Below are positions 52,455 to 61,226 of a stretch of 64,000 nucleotides of DNA, in pieces. How positions within the stretch are numbered: position 1 is the first letter of the stretch; every line of letters starts with the position of its first letter. Under the pieces are notes generated by a model. It saw only the letters and a program-made list of their open reading frames with translations, was not told where the DNA came from and did not search any database. The stretch is from Nocardia elegans NBRC 108235 (GTDB lineage Bacteria; Actinomycetota; Actinomycetes; Mycobacteriales; Mycobacteriaceae): NCBI RefSeq assembly GCF_001612845.1, contig NZ_BDBF01000032.1, forward strand, positions 37,600 to 101,599. The letters are read 5' to 3'. Both the position numbers and the translations under genes were made by a program.

Positions 52455-54746
52455 TCAGGATTTCGCCAGATATTCCAGCCGCTCGGAGTCGACGGCGGCA
52501 TGCATCATATTCGCCAGGCCCGGATGGTCGGTCAGCCCCGGATCGGCGTCCACGACCTCCCGCGCCAGCACCTGGGCGGTGGTGATGACGTCGAGATCGT
52601 CGAGCAGCGAGAGCAGTTTCAAACTGCGCGCGGTACCCGACTGCGCGGAACCCAGCACATCGCCCTCCCGGCGCTGTCGCAGATCGAGCACCGACAGTTC
52701 GAAGCCGTCCAGCGTGCCGGCCACCGCCTCCAGCCTCGCCATGGCCGTGCCCATCGGCGAGGTTTCGGTGATGAGCAGGCACAGCCCCGGATGTTTACCC
52801 CGGCCCACCCGGCCGCGCAGCTGATGCAGCTGGCTGACGCCGAACCGATCGGCGTCCACGATGACCATGACGGTCGCGTTGGGCACGTCGACGCCGACCT
52901 CGACGACCGTCGTGCAGACCAGCACGTCGATATCGCCGTCGTTGAACGAGCGCATCACGCGGTCTTTGTCGTCGGTCGGCAGCCGGCCGTGCAACAAGCC
53001 CAGCCGCAGGTCGGCCAGCGGCCCGGTGCGCAGCGTCTCGAACACGTCGATCGCGGCGTGGGTGGTCGGCGCCTCGCCCGTGTCGTCGTCGGCTTGCTTC
53101 CGGCTCTTGCCTTTCGACTTGGCGCCCTTCTTCGCTGCGCCGTCGTCCTCCTCGTCGCCGATGCGGGAGCACACCACATACGCCTGCCGGCCCGCCGCCA
53201 CCTCCTCGCGGATCCGTTCCCAGGCGCGTTCGACCCACGCCGGTTTCATCCGGGCGGGCACTACTCGGGTGGTGATCGGTGAGCGCCCGCGCGGTAGCTC
53301 GGTCAGGGTGGAGGTTTCCAGATCGCCGAGGGTGGTCATCGCGATGGTGCGCGGAATCGGCGTCGCGGTCATCACCAGTAGATGCGGGGTGATGCCGTCT
53401 TTCGCCTTGGCGCGCAAGGCATCTCGCTGCTCCACGCCGAAGCGGTGCTGTTCGTCGACGATCACCATGCCGAGGTCGAAGAATTCGACCGCGTCCTGGA
53501 TCAGCGCGTGTGTGCCGATCACGATGCCGGCCGTCCCGGTCACCACGTCCAGCAGTGCCGCCTTCTTCGCAGTCGCCGACATCGAACCGGTCAGCAGCAC
53601 CACCTTGGTGGCCCGGTCGGCGGCGCCCAGTTCGCCCGCCGCACCGAGGTCGCCGAGCATGGACCGCAGCGACCGATAGTGCTGGGCGGCAAGGACTTCC
53701 GTCGGCGCCAGCAGCGCACACTGCAGTCCGGCGTCGACCACCTGCAGCATCGCGTGCAGCGCGACGATGGTCTTACCGGAACCGACCTCACCCTGCAGCA
53801 GCCGGTGCATGGGATGCGGGCGCGACAGGTCGCCGGAGATCTCGGCGATCACCTTGTTCTGGCCGGCCGTCAGTTCGAACGGCAGGCGTTGTTCGAATTC
53901 GGCGGCGATGCCGTCGGAACGCGGCGGGCACGCCCGCGCGGTGCGCCCGGCCGCGTCGTGGCGGCGTTGGGCCAGTACCAGCTGCAATGCCAGCGCCTCG
54001 TCGAAGCGCAGCCGCTGCCGGGCCTGGTCGATATCGGATTTCCGTTCGGGTAGGTGGATCAGCCGCAGCGCATCCGAGACGGGGAGCAGCTCGTGGTCTT
54101 CGCGAAGATCCCGCGGCAGCGGATCGTCGATCGGATCGAGTTGGTCGAGCACCTGCCGCACACACGCCAGGATGTCCCAGCTCTGCACCTTGGCGGTCGC
54201 CGGATACACCGGAATGTATTCCCGTTCGAAGAACGAGATGTCCACTCCCCCGGCACCTTTCGCGCTCTCCGCCAGACCGCGCAGCGCGCCGCCGCCGCGC
54301 ACGGAGGTGAGACTGTCCACCGATTCGGCGGTCTCGGGCAGGATCAGATACGACGGATGCGACAGATTCCAGCGATCCGGCCGCCACCAGTGCACGGTGC
54401 CCGACATCATGGCCCGGACACCCTGTTTGACGAGGTAGCTCACCTTGTCGCCGTTGAAGAAGGTGATCTCCACCGGTTTCGCGGAGCCGGTGTCCAGTTC
54501 CACCTTGAGCAGTTTGCCGCGGCGCTGCCGCATCGGCCGCAGTTCGGTCTTGCTCACCCGGCCCACCACCGTGATGTGGGCGCCCTCCTCGGGGGCCTCC
54601 TCGGTGAGCGGCTGCCCCTGGGTGGCATAGCGCAGCGGATAGTGGCGCAGCAGATCCTCGACGATATGCATATCGAAGGCGTCGGCCAGCGGTTCGGCCG
54701 CCTTCACCCCCAGCACATGGTCGAGCCGGTCGCTCAGTGTCGCCAT
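52455..54746 (-). CDS. recG: ATP-dependent DNA helicase RecG
   Basis: Branch-migration helicase for stalled replication forks. The 763-aa protein has the N-terminal wedge/OB domain (GRVSKTELRPM, TFFNGDKVSYLV), Walker A GEVGSGKTIVAL, the DEQH box VIVDEQHRFGVEQRDAL and C-terminal helicase motifs with VCTTVVEVGVDVPNAT and QLRGRVGRG. A lysine-rich, low-complexity insert (KKGAKSKGKSRKQADDD) sits between motifs. It starts directly after the kinase gene upstream, as in mycobacteria. Confidence 0.96.
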   Translation of the reverse strand: MATLSDRLDHVLGVKAAEPLADAFDMHIVEDLLRHYPLRYATQGQPLTEEAPEEGAHITVVGRVSKTELRPMRQRRGKLLKVELDTGSAKPVEITFFNGDKVSYLVKQGVRAMMSGTVHWWRPDRWNLSHPSYLILPETAESVDSLTSVRGGGALRGLAESAKGAGGVDISFFEREYIPVYPATAKVQSWDILACVRQVLDQLDPIDDPLPRDLREDHELLPVSDALRLIHLPERKSDIDQARQRLRFDEALALQLVLAQRRHDAAGRTARACPPRSDGIAAEFEQRLPFELTAGQNKVIAEISGDLSRPHPMHRLLQGEVGSGKTIVALHAMLQVVDAGLQCALLAPTEVLAAQHYRSLRSMLGDLGAAGELGAADRATKVVLLTGSMSATAKKAALLDVVTGTAGIVIGTHALIQDAVEFFDLGMVIVDEQHRFGVEQRDALRAKAKDGITPHLLVMTATPIPRTIAMTTLGDLETSTLTELPRGRSPITTRVVPARMKPAWVERAWERIREEVAAGRQAYVVCSRIGDEEDDGAAKKGAKSKGKSRKQADDDTGEAPTTHAAIDVFETLRTGPLADLRLGLLHGRLPTDDKDRVMRSFNDGDIDVLVCTTVVEVGVDVPNATVMVIVDADRFGVSQLHQLRGRVGRGKHPGLCLLITETSPMGTAMARLEAVAGTLDGFELSVLDLRQRREGDVLGSAQSGTARSLKLLSLLDDLDVITTAQVLAREVVDADPGLTDHPGLANMMHAAVDSERLEYLAKS

Positions 54747-56621
54747 CTACTCCACCCCGATCTGGACCAGGTCCACGGCCTGTCCGCCGTCGTAGGTGAC
54801 GACTTCGACGCCGGGAAATTCCGTGGTGATGTGTGTGGTGAGTTCGTCCGCCAATCCGGCGGGCGCCTGCGCGCCCAGCAGCAGCGTCACCAGTTCCCCG
54901 CCCAGCCCGAGCATGCGATCGAGCAGGGTGCGGGCGGCCCGGCGCAGGTCCGGATCGATGACGACCACGTCGTGGCCGACCAGGCCGAGACCGTCGCCCT
55001 GTTCGCACGTGCCGACGATGGTCAGCGCGCGTTCGGTGGCGACGCGGACCGCGCCCCACCGGGTACTGGCCGCCGATTGCGACATCGTCAGCGCATCGTC
55101 GACGGCCAGGCTGCCGCTGTCGTGCAGGGCGAGGGCCGCCAGCCCCTGCACCATGGAGCCGCTGGGCAGCATCATCACCTCGCGCCACCCGTCCCGGGCG
55201 GCCATACCGAGCGCCACCAGCTCCGGCGCGGGCAGCGCCCCGTTGGGCAGCACCAGCACCTCCCGCTGCGGCATCGCGCGGATGGCGGCCAGCAGCCGGT
55301 CGGCGGTCACCGCACCGGTGAGCACGACGGCACCGGAGTCCTCGAACAGACGCACCGCCCCGGCGCCGGTGGCGATCGCGAGAATGCCTCGATCGGACTG
55401 TCCCTGCGCGGCAACGGACGTGCCGAGCAACCCCTCGATCCGGATATTGCCCAGGGCGCCGGCGGCGAGGCCCGCCTCCACCGCGGCGCCGGCATCGGCG
55501 CAATGCACGTGCGCCGACCAGCTGCCCTCGCCGTCGCCGACGACGACCACCGAATCTCCCAGCGTGGCAAGGTCGTGACGCAACCGGTCGATGCGCGCCG
55601 GATCGGTCTCGCCGATCCGGTACATGACCTCGTACTGCGGCACGCTCGCCCGATTTCGCCGGCCCGACTCCGCCCCGGCGTGCCGGACGGCTTCCGTGCC
55701 GGATTCGCTCTGCGGCGAGATCATCGGCAGCGCAGCATCGTTCGTTCGCGATCGCATACTCGTGATGTGCGCGCGATCGAAACCCGCCGGTGCCCCGCGG
55801 CTCGCGACGGAGCCGTCGCCCGCGAGCGCCTCCGGCCGGATCTCCCCGGGGCGCACCGGCGAATCCGGCTGCGCCGCAGTGTTGTTCGCCCGCGCGGTCG
55901 GGGAATCGTCACCGGGAGCATCGCGTCGCACCGGCCCGGCGGCCCGCCGCGCGGGGGCGGAATCGGTCACCCGGTAGACCGGACGCGCCGGCGCGCTCCC
56001 GGTACACACCTCCACGAGGGCGTCCAGCAGGACCAGCAGCCCGCGCGCCCCGGCATCGACCACACCGGCCGCACGCAGCACCACCAGTTGTGACGGGGTC
56101 TCGCCGAGCGCCTTCACCGCGCCGTCGGCGGCGGCCACGGCCACCGCGGCGACCGTCTCCTCCGCACAGTCCTCGGCGCGGTCCGCCGCCGCCTCCAGCA
56201 CGGTGAGCATGGTGCCCTCGACCGGTTCGCTCAGCGATTCCCGGACCAGTACCGCCGCCCGGCGCAACGCGGTACGCAGCGTGGCCGCGGTGAGGCCGTC
56301 GCGATCGGCCGATTCGGCCAGCCCCCGCAGGACCTGCGACAGGATGATGCCCGAATTTCCGCACGCCGCGGCGGTCGCGGCCCGGGCCGTGGCAGCGAGC
56401 AGATCGGCGGCATCGTCGGGCGGATCGGCGTCGCCGGGTATCTCCGTCGCGGCGAGCGCGGCGCGCATGGTGATGAGTAGATTGGTTCCGGTGTCGGAAT
56501 CGGCCACCGGAAAGACGTTCAGCGCGTTGATCTCCTCGCGATGGGCGAGCAGGTGTTCCACACACAGCGCGCCCCACTGCCGCAGTGCGGCCGCATCGAG
56601 CCTCTCCCGGACCCCGCGCAC
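54747..56621 (-). CDS. DAK2-domain kinase, YloV/FakA-like
   Basis: A 624-aa protein. The N-terminal DhaL (DAK2) domain carries the magnesium-ATP site NVFPVADSDTGTNLLITM (about residues 34-51) and AACGNSGIILSQVLRGLA. A loosely conserved Pro/Ala/Arg/Asp-rich linker follows (about residues 215-330), then a C-terminal domain that binds a partner (HVHCADAGAAVEAG, LVGHDVVVIDPDL). In firmicutes YloV/FakA phosphorylates fatty acids held by FakB; actinobacterial substrates are not established. Start GTG at 56621 with GGAAGG upstream. It ends one base before the recG start. Confidence 0.85.
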   Translation of the reverse strand: MRGVRERLDAAALRQWGALCVEHLLAHREEINALNVFPVADSDTGTNLLITMRAALAATEIPGDADPPDDAADLLAATARAATAAACGNSGIILSQVLRGLAESADRDGLTAATLRTALRRAAVLVRESLSEPVEGTMLTVLEAAADRAEDCAEETVAAVAVAAADGAVKALGETPSQLVVLRAAGVVDAGARGLLVLLDALVEVCTGSAPARPVYRVTDSAPARRAAGPVRRDAPGDDSPTARANNTAAQPDSPVRPGEIRPEALAGDGSVASRGAPAGFDRAHITSMRSRTNDAALPMISPQSESGTEAVRHAGAESGRRNRASVPQYEVMYRIGETDPARIDRLRHDLATLGDSVVVVGDGEGSWSAHVHCADAGAAVEAGLAAGALGNIRIEGLLGTSVAAQGQSDRGILAIATGAGAVRLFEDSGAVVLTGAVTADRLLAAIRAMPQREVLVLPNGALPAPELVALGMAARDGWREVMMLPSGSMVQGLAALALHDSGSLAVDDALTMSQSAASTRWGAVRVATERALTIVGTCEQGDGLGLVGHDVVVIDPDLRRAARTLLDRMLGLGGELVTLLLGAQAPAGLADELTTHITTEFPGVEVVTYDGGQAVDLVQIGVE

Positions 56622-56944
56622 GTCACCGTCCTTCCCGCCACCGCGATCACACCGTCGAACCCGCCAGCCAGGGTAGTCGTCCACACCGACAGCCTCGACA
56701 CGCGAAGCCCGGTGAGGACGGGGATCCGCCGGTGCCGGCGCCGCGGCCGCGGATCGGCGCACGCGGCGCCCCCGGGGCGATTGGACATCGAATACGACCG
56801 GCCGCTACTCTTGCAGGGTTGCCTCACGCGGCCGCTGCCCGGTTGCGTTGACCGGCGGTAGCGCTGGTAGGCATTGAGGATAAAGTTTCCGGACAGGCTG
56901 TCTCCCCGACAGCGGTCCCCCATGACATGAAGGAGCTCGCGACT

Positions 56945-57136
56945 ATGGCTGCCGTCTGCGACGTCTGCGCCAAGGGCCCCGGCTTCGGTAAGTCGGTTTC
57001 GCACTCGCACCGGCGCACCAACCGTCGCTGGAACCCGAACATCCAGACCGTTCGTGCGCAGGTTGCCCCCGGCAACACCCGCCGCATGAACGTCTGCACC
57101 TCCTGCCTGAAGGCCGGAAAGGTTGTTCGCGGCTGA
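56945..57136 (+). CDS. rpmB: 50S ribosomal protein L28
   Basis: A 63-aa L28 protein (MAAVCDVCAKGPGFGKSVSHSHRRTNRRW) with two CxxC pairs, CDVC and CTSC, so it is the zinc-binding form. ATG at 56945 has AAGGAG about 10 bases upstream. A strong hairpin follows the gene. In mycobacteria this gene also lies next to the DAK-type gene. Confidence 0.97.
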   Translation: MAAVCDVCAKGPGFGKSVSHSHRRTNRRWNPNIQTVRAQVAPGNTRRMNVCTSCLKAGKVVRG

Positions 57137-57155
57137 GCTGCGTAGACATCTTCGA

Positions 57156-57187
57156 CGCCCCGGCGCACCCACAGGGTGACCGGGGCG
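57156..57187 (+). terminator. Terminator after rpmB
   Basis: Eight-base outer arms CGCCCCGG/CCGGGGCG enclosing a five-base inner stem CACCC/GGGTG, 20 bases beyond the rpmB stop, followed by TTGTC. Confidence 0.75.
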
Positions 57188-57233
57188 TTGTCATGTGGTC
57201 ACCCGCCGTCATGTCGTCACCCGGCAGGACGCG

Positions 57234-57791
57234 ATGGTGAACCCGCACCGCCCGCGGATCGCGGCGGCGTCCACCGAATACGCCCGTGATCTGGCGATCT
57301 GCCATATCGAATCGTGGCGGGAGGCCTATCGCGGCCTGGTGCCCGACCACGTGCTCGCCGCCTTCGACGTCGACCGCCGTGCCGCCCGGTGGGCCGCGCT
57401 CATCGCTTCGATCGACGAGAGCGCGGCGGCCGACCGAACGGCCCACACCATCGTGCTGGCCCTCGACGACACCCGCGCCCCCGGCGATCGCGTCCTCGGA
57501 TTCGCACACGCCGGCCCGCCTCGCGACGAACCGCGCGTCGCCGATCGGGAACTGTATGCGCTCTACGTCCGGGCCGACCGATACGGCACCGGCATCGCGC
57601 AGGAATTGCTGCGTGCGATTCTCCTCCCCGACACCGACACCGCGTTATGGGTGTTCGAGGAGAATCCACGCGCCCGGAATTTCTATCGAAAGTTCGGATT
57701 CGCCGCTGACGAGGCCCGCCGAATCGAACCGTTCTCCCTGGCGAGCGAGCTCCGGATGATCGCCCGCCGCCCGATTACTGGGCGCCGGTGA
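57234..57791 (+). CDS. GNAT-family N-acetyltransferase
   Basis: A 185-aa GNAT protein. The conserved opening block AICHIESWREAYRGLVPDHVLA precedes the acetyl-CoA region (LYALYVRADRYGTGIAQELL), and EENPRARNFYRKFGFAADEA is the typical C-terminal motif. I use ATG at 57234 (AGGA upstream); earlier in-frame starts are possible. The substrate is unknown. The 3' end overlaps the convergent exported-protein gene by 17 bases. Confidence 0.82.
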   Translation: MVNPHRPRIAAASTEYARDLAICHIESWREAYRGLVPDHVLAAFDVDRRAARWAALIASIDESAAADRTAHTIVLALDDTRAPGDRVLGFAHAGPPRDEPRVADRELYALYVRADRYGTGIAQELLRAILLPDTDTALWVFEENPRARNFYRKFGFAADEARRIEPFSLASELRMIARRPITGRR

Positions 57792-58053
57792 AGCAGTCGA
57801 GTCCGCCCTGCGCGCTGATGCTCTGGAAGATGCACAGACCGCGCGCATTGACGTTGGACGACAGCGACGACGAACCCGTCTGCGGATCCCACAGGGCCAG
57901 CACCGGTCCCGCGTGCTGAGTGGTGGTGACCTCTTCCTGCGGGGTGGCCGGCTCCAGCGGCAGGCCCGCGGCCTGCGCTATCGCGGGTGCGCCGAGAACC
58001 GCCGCACCGGCGGCGACGGCGACTACGGCACCGCGCACGGATGTGATCTGCAT
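57775..58053 (-). CDS. Small exported protein, function unknown
   Basis: A 92-aa precursor with a Sec signal peptide (MQITSVRGAVVAVAAGAAVL, then APAIAQAAG, cleavage near residue 28) and a short mature part with two cysteines (GLCIFQSIS and LDCFTGAQ) that may pair. ATG at 58053 has AGGAG seven bases upstream. No known domain is recognised. Confidence 0.65.
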   Translation of the reverse strand: MQITSVRGAVVAVAAGAAVLGAPAIAQAAGLPLEPATPQEEVTTTQHAGPVLALWDPQTGSSSLSSNVNARGLCIFQSISAQGGLDCFTGAQ

Positions 58054-58091
58054 GCATCTGCTCCTGTTTCGCTCGAACTGTTACGCCGCGG

Positions 58092-58841
58092 TCAGGGCAA
58101 GCGCCAATCGACCGGGGCGGCCCCCAATGTACCGAGCAATTCGTTGGTGCGGGAGAAAGGCCTCGATCCGAAGAAACCGCGCGAGGCCGACAGCGGTGAG
58201 GGATGGGCGGATTCGATGATCGGGACATCGCCGAGCATCGGCTTCAACGTCGAGGCGTCGCGGCCCCACAGAATCGCCACCAGCGGCTGCTCGCGGGCCA
58301 CGAGCGCGCGAATTGCCTGCTCGGTCACCGCTTCCCAGCCCTTGCCCCGATGCGATGCGGGCTGGCCGGGCGAGACCGTCAGCACTCGGTTCAGCAGCAG
58401 CACACCCTGATCCGACCACGGCGAGAGGTCACCGCACGACGGGGTCGGATGGCCGAGATCGCGCGAGTACTCGGAGAAGATGTTCGCCAGGCTGCGCGGT
58501 ACCGGCGAAACATCCGGCGCCACCGAGAAACTCAGGCCCATCGCATGACCGGGGGTCGGATACGGGTCCTGTCCGACGATCAGCACGCGCACCTTGTCGA
58601 AGGGGCGGGTGAAGGCACGTAAGACGTTCTCTCCCTTGGGGAAGTATCCGCGTCCGGCGGCATTTTCCGCCCGCAGGAACTCGCCCATCTCGGTGATCCG
58701 GTCGGCCACCGGTTCCAATGCCTCGGCCCAGCCCGTATCGATGATCTGCGGCAGTGGTTTCGCGCCCATGTCGGGAAAAGATAGTCGCCGCGGCTCGGCG
58801 TCGTCACGCCGCCCATCCGCCGTCGCATCATCGGGCCGCAT
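58092..58841 (-). CDS. ung: Uracil-DNA glycosylase
   Basis: Removes uracil from DNA. The catalytic motif VGQDPYPTPGHAMG and the C-terminal HPSPLSASRGFFGSRPFSRTN are present, with WGRDASTLKP between. I use ATG at 58841, 249 aa, because GGAGGGG lies about 10 bases upstream and the gene would overlap thiL by 14 bases; the mycobacterial-type N-terminus MGAKPLPQIIDTGWAEAL begins at 58769, a plausible shorter start with weak signals. Confidence 0.93.
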   Translation of the reverse strand: MRPDDATADGRRDDAEPRRLSFPDMGAKPLPQIIDTGWAEALEPVADRITEMGEFLRAENAAGRGYFPKGENVLRAFTRPFDKVRVLIVGQDPYPTPGHAMGLSFSVAPDVSPVPRSLANIFSEYSRDLGHPTPSCGDLSPWSDQGVLLLNRVLTVSPGQPASHRGKGWEAVTEQAIRALVAREQPLVAILWGRDASTLKPMLGDVPIIESAHPSPLSASRGFFGSRPFSRTNELLGTLGAAPVDWRLP

Positions 58842-59790
58842 GCTGTTCGCCCCCTCCGAACGACTCCCAGCCCAGCGGGCCCGGCCACCGCGCTCCGTCG
58901 ACGAAAACGCCGGAGCCGGTGCACACCCGGCCGATCGCCCGCCAGCCCGGCGGGATCGCGGTACCGGCTCCGAAGGTGGCGGCGAAGGCATGGTCCTCAC
59001 CGCCGGTGAGTACCCAGCCGAGCGGATCGGCGTGCAGCGCGGCGGCGACCGGCGACAGCGCCGGATCCGCCACGGCCGCCGAGTCGACATCGACCGCCAC
59101 ACCGGAGGATTCGGCGATATGGGACAGATCGGCGAGCAGTCCGTCGGAGACGTCGGTCATCGCGGTGATCCCCATGGCATCCGGCAACTCCAGCACGGCG
59201 GAGTACGGCGGTCGCGGAACCCGATGGGCGGCAATCACATCGGCGAACCGCTCGGCGCCGGCAGCACCGGCCGACAGGGCCGCCAGTCCCGCCGCCGACC
59301 AGCCGAGCCGGCCGGCGACCGCGACGATATCGCCGTCGCGTGCCCCCGAGCGCAGCACGGTCCGGCCTCGCGGATCTCCGAACGCGGTCACCGAGATCAC
59401 CACCTGGGGGCTGCGCACCACATCGCCCCCGGCGATCGAGGCCCCGGCCCGCCGCGCCTCCGCCCACATACCGTCGACCAACCCGTCGACGAACGCCACC
59501 GGCGTCTCGGCGGGACAGCCCAGCGCCACCACGAACGCGCTGGGCGCGGCACCCATCGCGACGACATCGGCGGCATTCTGCGCGATCGCCTTCGCCCCGA
59601 TGTCCTGCGGCCGCGACCAGTCCAGCCGGAAATGCCGATCTTGTACGAGCATGTCGGTACTGACCACGTAGCGCCCGGCCGGGGCCGCCACCACCGCCGC
59701 ATCGTCCCCGGGCCCCAACTCGACGCCACCACCGAACGAACGCCCGGCGTTCATCCGTTCGATCAATGCGAATTCGCCCAGGTCGCGCAC
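58828..59790 (-). CDS. thiL: Thiamine-monophosphate kinase ThiL
   Basis: ATP-dependent kinase forming thiamine diphosphate. The protein (320 aa from GTG at 59790) has the motifs GPGDDAAVV near the N-terminus, STDMLVQDRHFRLDW, MTDVSDGLLADLSHIA and LTGGEDHAF. The GTG has no ribosome binding site; AAGAAGGAG sits six bases before an ATC codon at 59814-59812, eight codons upstream, so the true start may be non-standard. It precedes ung in a coupled pair, as in mycobacteria. Confidence 0.92.
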   Translation of the reverse strand: MRDLGEFALIERMNAGRSFGGGVELGPGDDAAVVAAPAGRYVVSTDMLVQDRHFRLDWSRPQDIGAKAIAQNAADVVAMGAAPSAFVVALGCPAETPVAFVDGLVDGMWAEARRAGASIAGGDVVRSPQVVISVTAFGDPRGRTVLRSGARDGDIVAVAGRLGWSAAGLAALSAGAAGAERFADVIAAHRVPRPPYSAVLELPDAMGITAMTDVSDGLLADLSHIAESSGVAVDVDSAAVADPALSPVAAALHADPLGWVLTGGEDHAFAATFGAGTAIPPGWRAIGRVCTGSGVFVDGARWPGPLGWESFGGGEQHAAR

Positions 59791-60038
59791 GGTGCGCGGG
59801 CCGCTCTCGGTGATGTCGATCTCCTTCTTCCCACCCGGTTACGTCACCGGGGACACCACACTCCGACGCTACCCTGTGCCCGGGCAGCCGCACCGATCCG
59901 CTGTGGCCTCCCCTCGGGCGCGGCAGCGCCCGGATGCCGCGGGAGCGCGCCGACGGCCGTTCGATACCCTCGAACACGCATTTCCAGACAATCAGCCGGG
60001 CGCGACGCCCGCCCGGCACGAGTGGAGACGAATCCCGG

Positions 60039-60851
60039 ATGAGTAGCGAGACGGACCGGCCGACAGCGGACACCCCGCAGCCCGACCGACCGGAGTCCGA
60101 GCCCGGCCTGCCGGCCGCGGCCGGTTCGGAACCCGCTACCGACCGGCCCGAGAATTCCGCGCCGACCGCGTCCGAGACCCCCGAGTCCGATGCGGCCGAG
60201 TCGTCGAAGTCGCAGCCGGCCGAGTCCGAATCCACCGATCGCGGCGATTCCGACCGCGACGCCTCGTCGGACACCGAATCCACCGCCGAGCAGGCCTCCG
60301 ACGACTCCGGCCCGCAGCTGCATCCGGCGCTGATCGCGACCGCCGTCGCACTTCCGGTGGCGCTGATCGTCGTCGTCCTCGTCATCGCGGCCATGTCGCG
60401 ACAGTCCGCCGGTCGCGAGCCGCTGGCGCTGGGCTCGGTACCGGCGCCCGCCGCGTCGAGCCAGGATTGCACCGCCCTGCTGGCCGCACTGCCGGAGTCA
60501 CTCGGCGACGACTACACCAAATCCGAACTCGCCCAACCGGCTCCGCCCGCGACCGCGGCCTGGCAGTCGCCGGGCGGCGGCGATCCGATCGTGCTGCGCT
60601 GCGGCCTGGACCGGCCCCTGGAATTCGACAAGGCGTCCGCCCTGCAGGTGGTCAACGGCGTGAACTGGTTCGAGGTGCGCGATCAGACCAGCGGCGTGAC
60701 CTCGGGCACCTGGTACGCGGTGGACCGCGGCACCTATATCGCCGTGACCATGCCCGCCAAGGCGGGCCCCTCTCCGCTGCAGGAGATTTCGAACACGATC
60801 GCCGAGACCGTGCCGGCGAAGCCGCTCGATCCGAACCCTGTTCCGAACTGA
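60039..60851 (+). CDS. DUF3515-family membrane-anchored protein
   Basis: A 270-aa protein with an acidic, disordered N-terminus of about 95 residues (Ser/Glu/Asp/Pro), a membrane helix (about 98-120, LIATAVALPVALIVVVLVIAA) and an extracytoplasmic DUF3515 domain with two cysteines (SSQDCTALLAALP, VLRCGLDRP) and NGVNWFEVRDQ. Corresponds in place to Rv2980, between thiL and ddl. Function unknown. ATG at 60039 is preceded by GGAG at 12 bases. Confidence 0.85.
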   Translation: MSSETDRPTADTPQPDRPESEPGLPAAAGSEPATDRPENSAPTASETPESDAAESSKSQPAESESTDRGDSDRDASSDTESTAEQASDDSGPQLHPALIATAVALPVALIVVVLVIAAMSRQSAGREPLALGSVPAPAASSQDCTALLAALPESLGDDYTKSELAQPAPPATAAWQSPGGGDPIVLRCGLDRPLEFDKASALQVVNGVNWFEVRDQTSGVTSGTWYAVDRGTYIAVTMPAKAGPSPLQEISNTIAETVPAKPLDPNPVPN

Positions 60852-60895
60852 AAGCCGTTGCCGCACAGATCGGCTGGGCCGGGCGGTGACGCGGA

Positions 60896-61195
60896 TCAGG
60901 CGCGCGGTAGGCGGGCCCGGCCGGTGCTCAGATCTATCTCCGTCTCACCGGGAGTCCCGTCCCCCGGATTCTCCCGGTGCATGAGAACCGTCTGCCGCTC
61001 CTCGAATTCGTGCCGTTTGCCCGCGTCGAACAACGCGTCGAACTGCTCGAATCCGATACCCGCCGCACTCGGCCCGGTGGAATCGCGCATCCACGGCAGC
61101 GCGGCGCGGCCGGTCATCTTCCGGTAGCCCACCTCGGCGAAGGCGACCGCGATGATCAGCAGCGCCAACCCGGGCAGAGTCATCGCGAGCATCAC
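60896..61195 (-). CDS. DUF6191-family small membrane protein
   Basis: A 99-aa protein with one N-terminal membrane helix (about residues 5-22) followed by GFEQFDALFDAGKRHEFEER and the ending GETEIDLSTGRARLPRA, a strong match to the DUF6191 pattern. GTG at 61195 is directly followed by an in-frame ATG at 61192; either could start translation. A shorter paralogue without the helix lies at 8171-8407. No function is known to me. Confidence 0.78.
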   Translation of the reverse strand: MMLAMTLPGLALLIIAVAFAEVGYRKMTGRAALPWMRDSTGPSAAGIGFEQFDALFDAGKRHEFEERQTVLMHRENPGDGTPGETEIDLSTGRARLPRA

Positions 61196-61226
61196 CCCAC
61201 CCAGATTACGCGGGCCGGGCCGCCGC

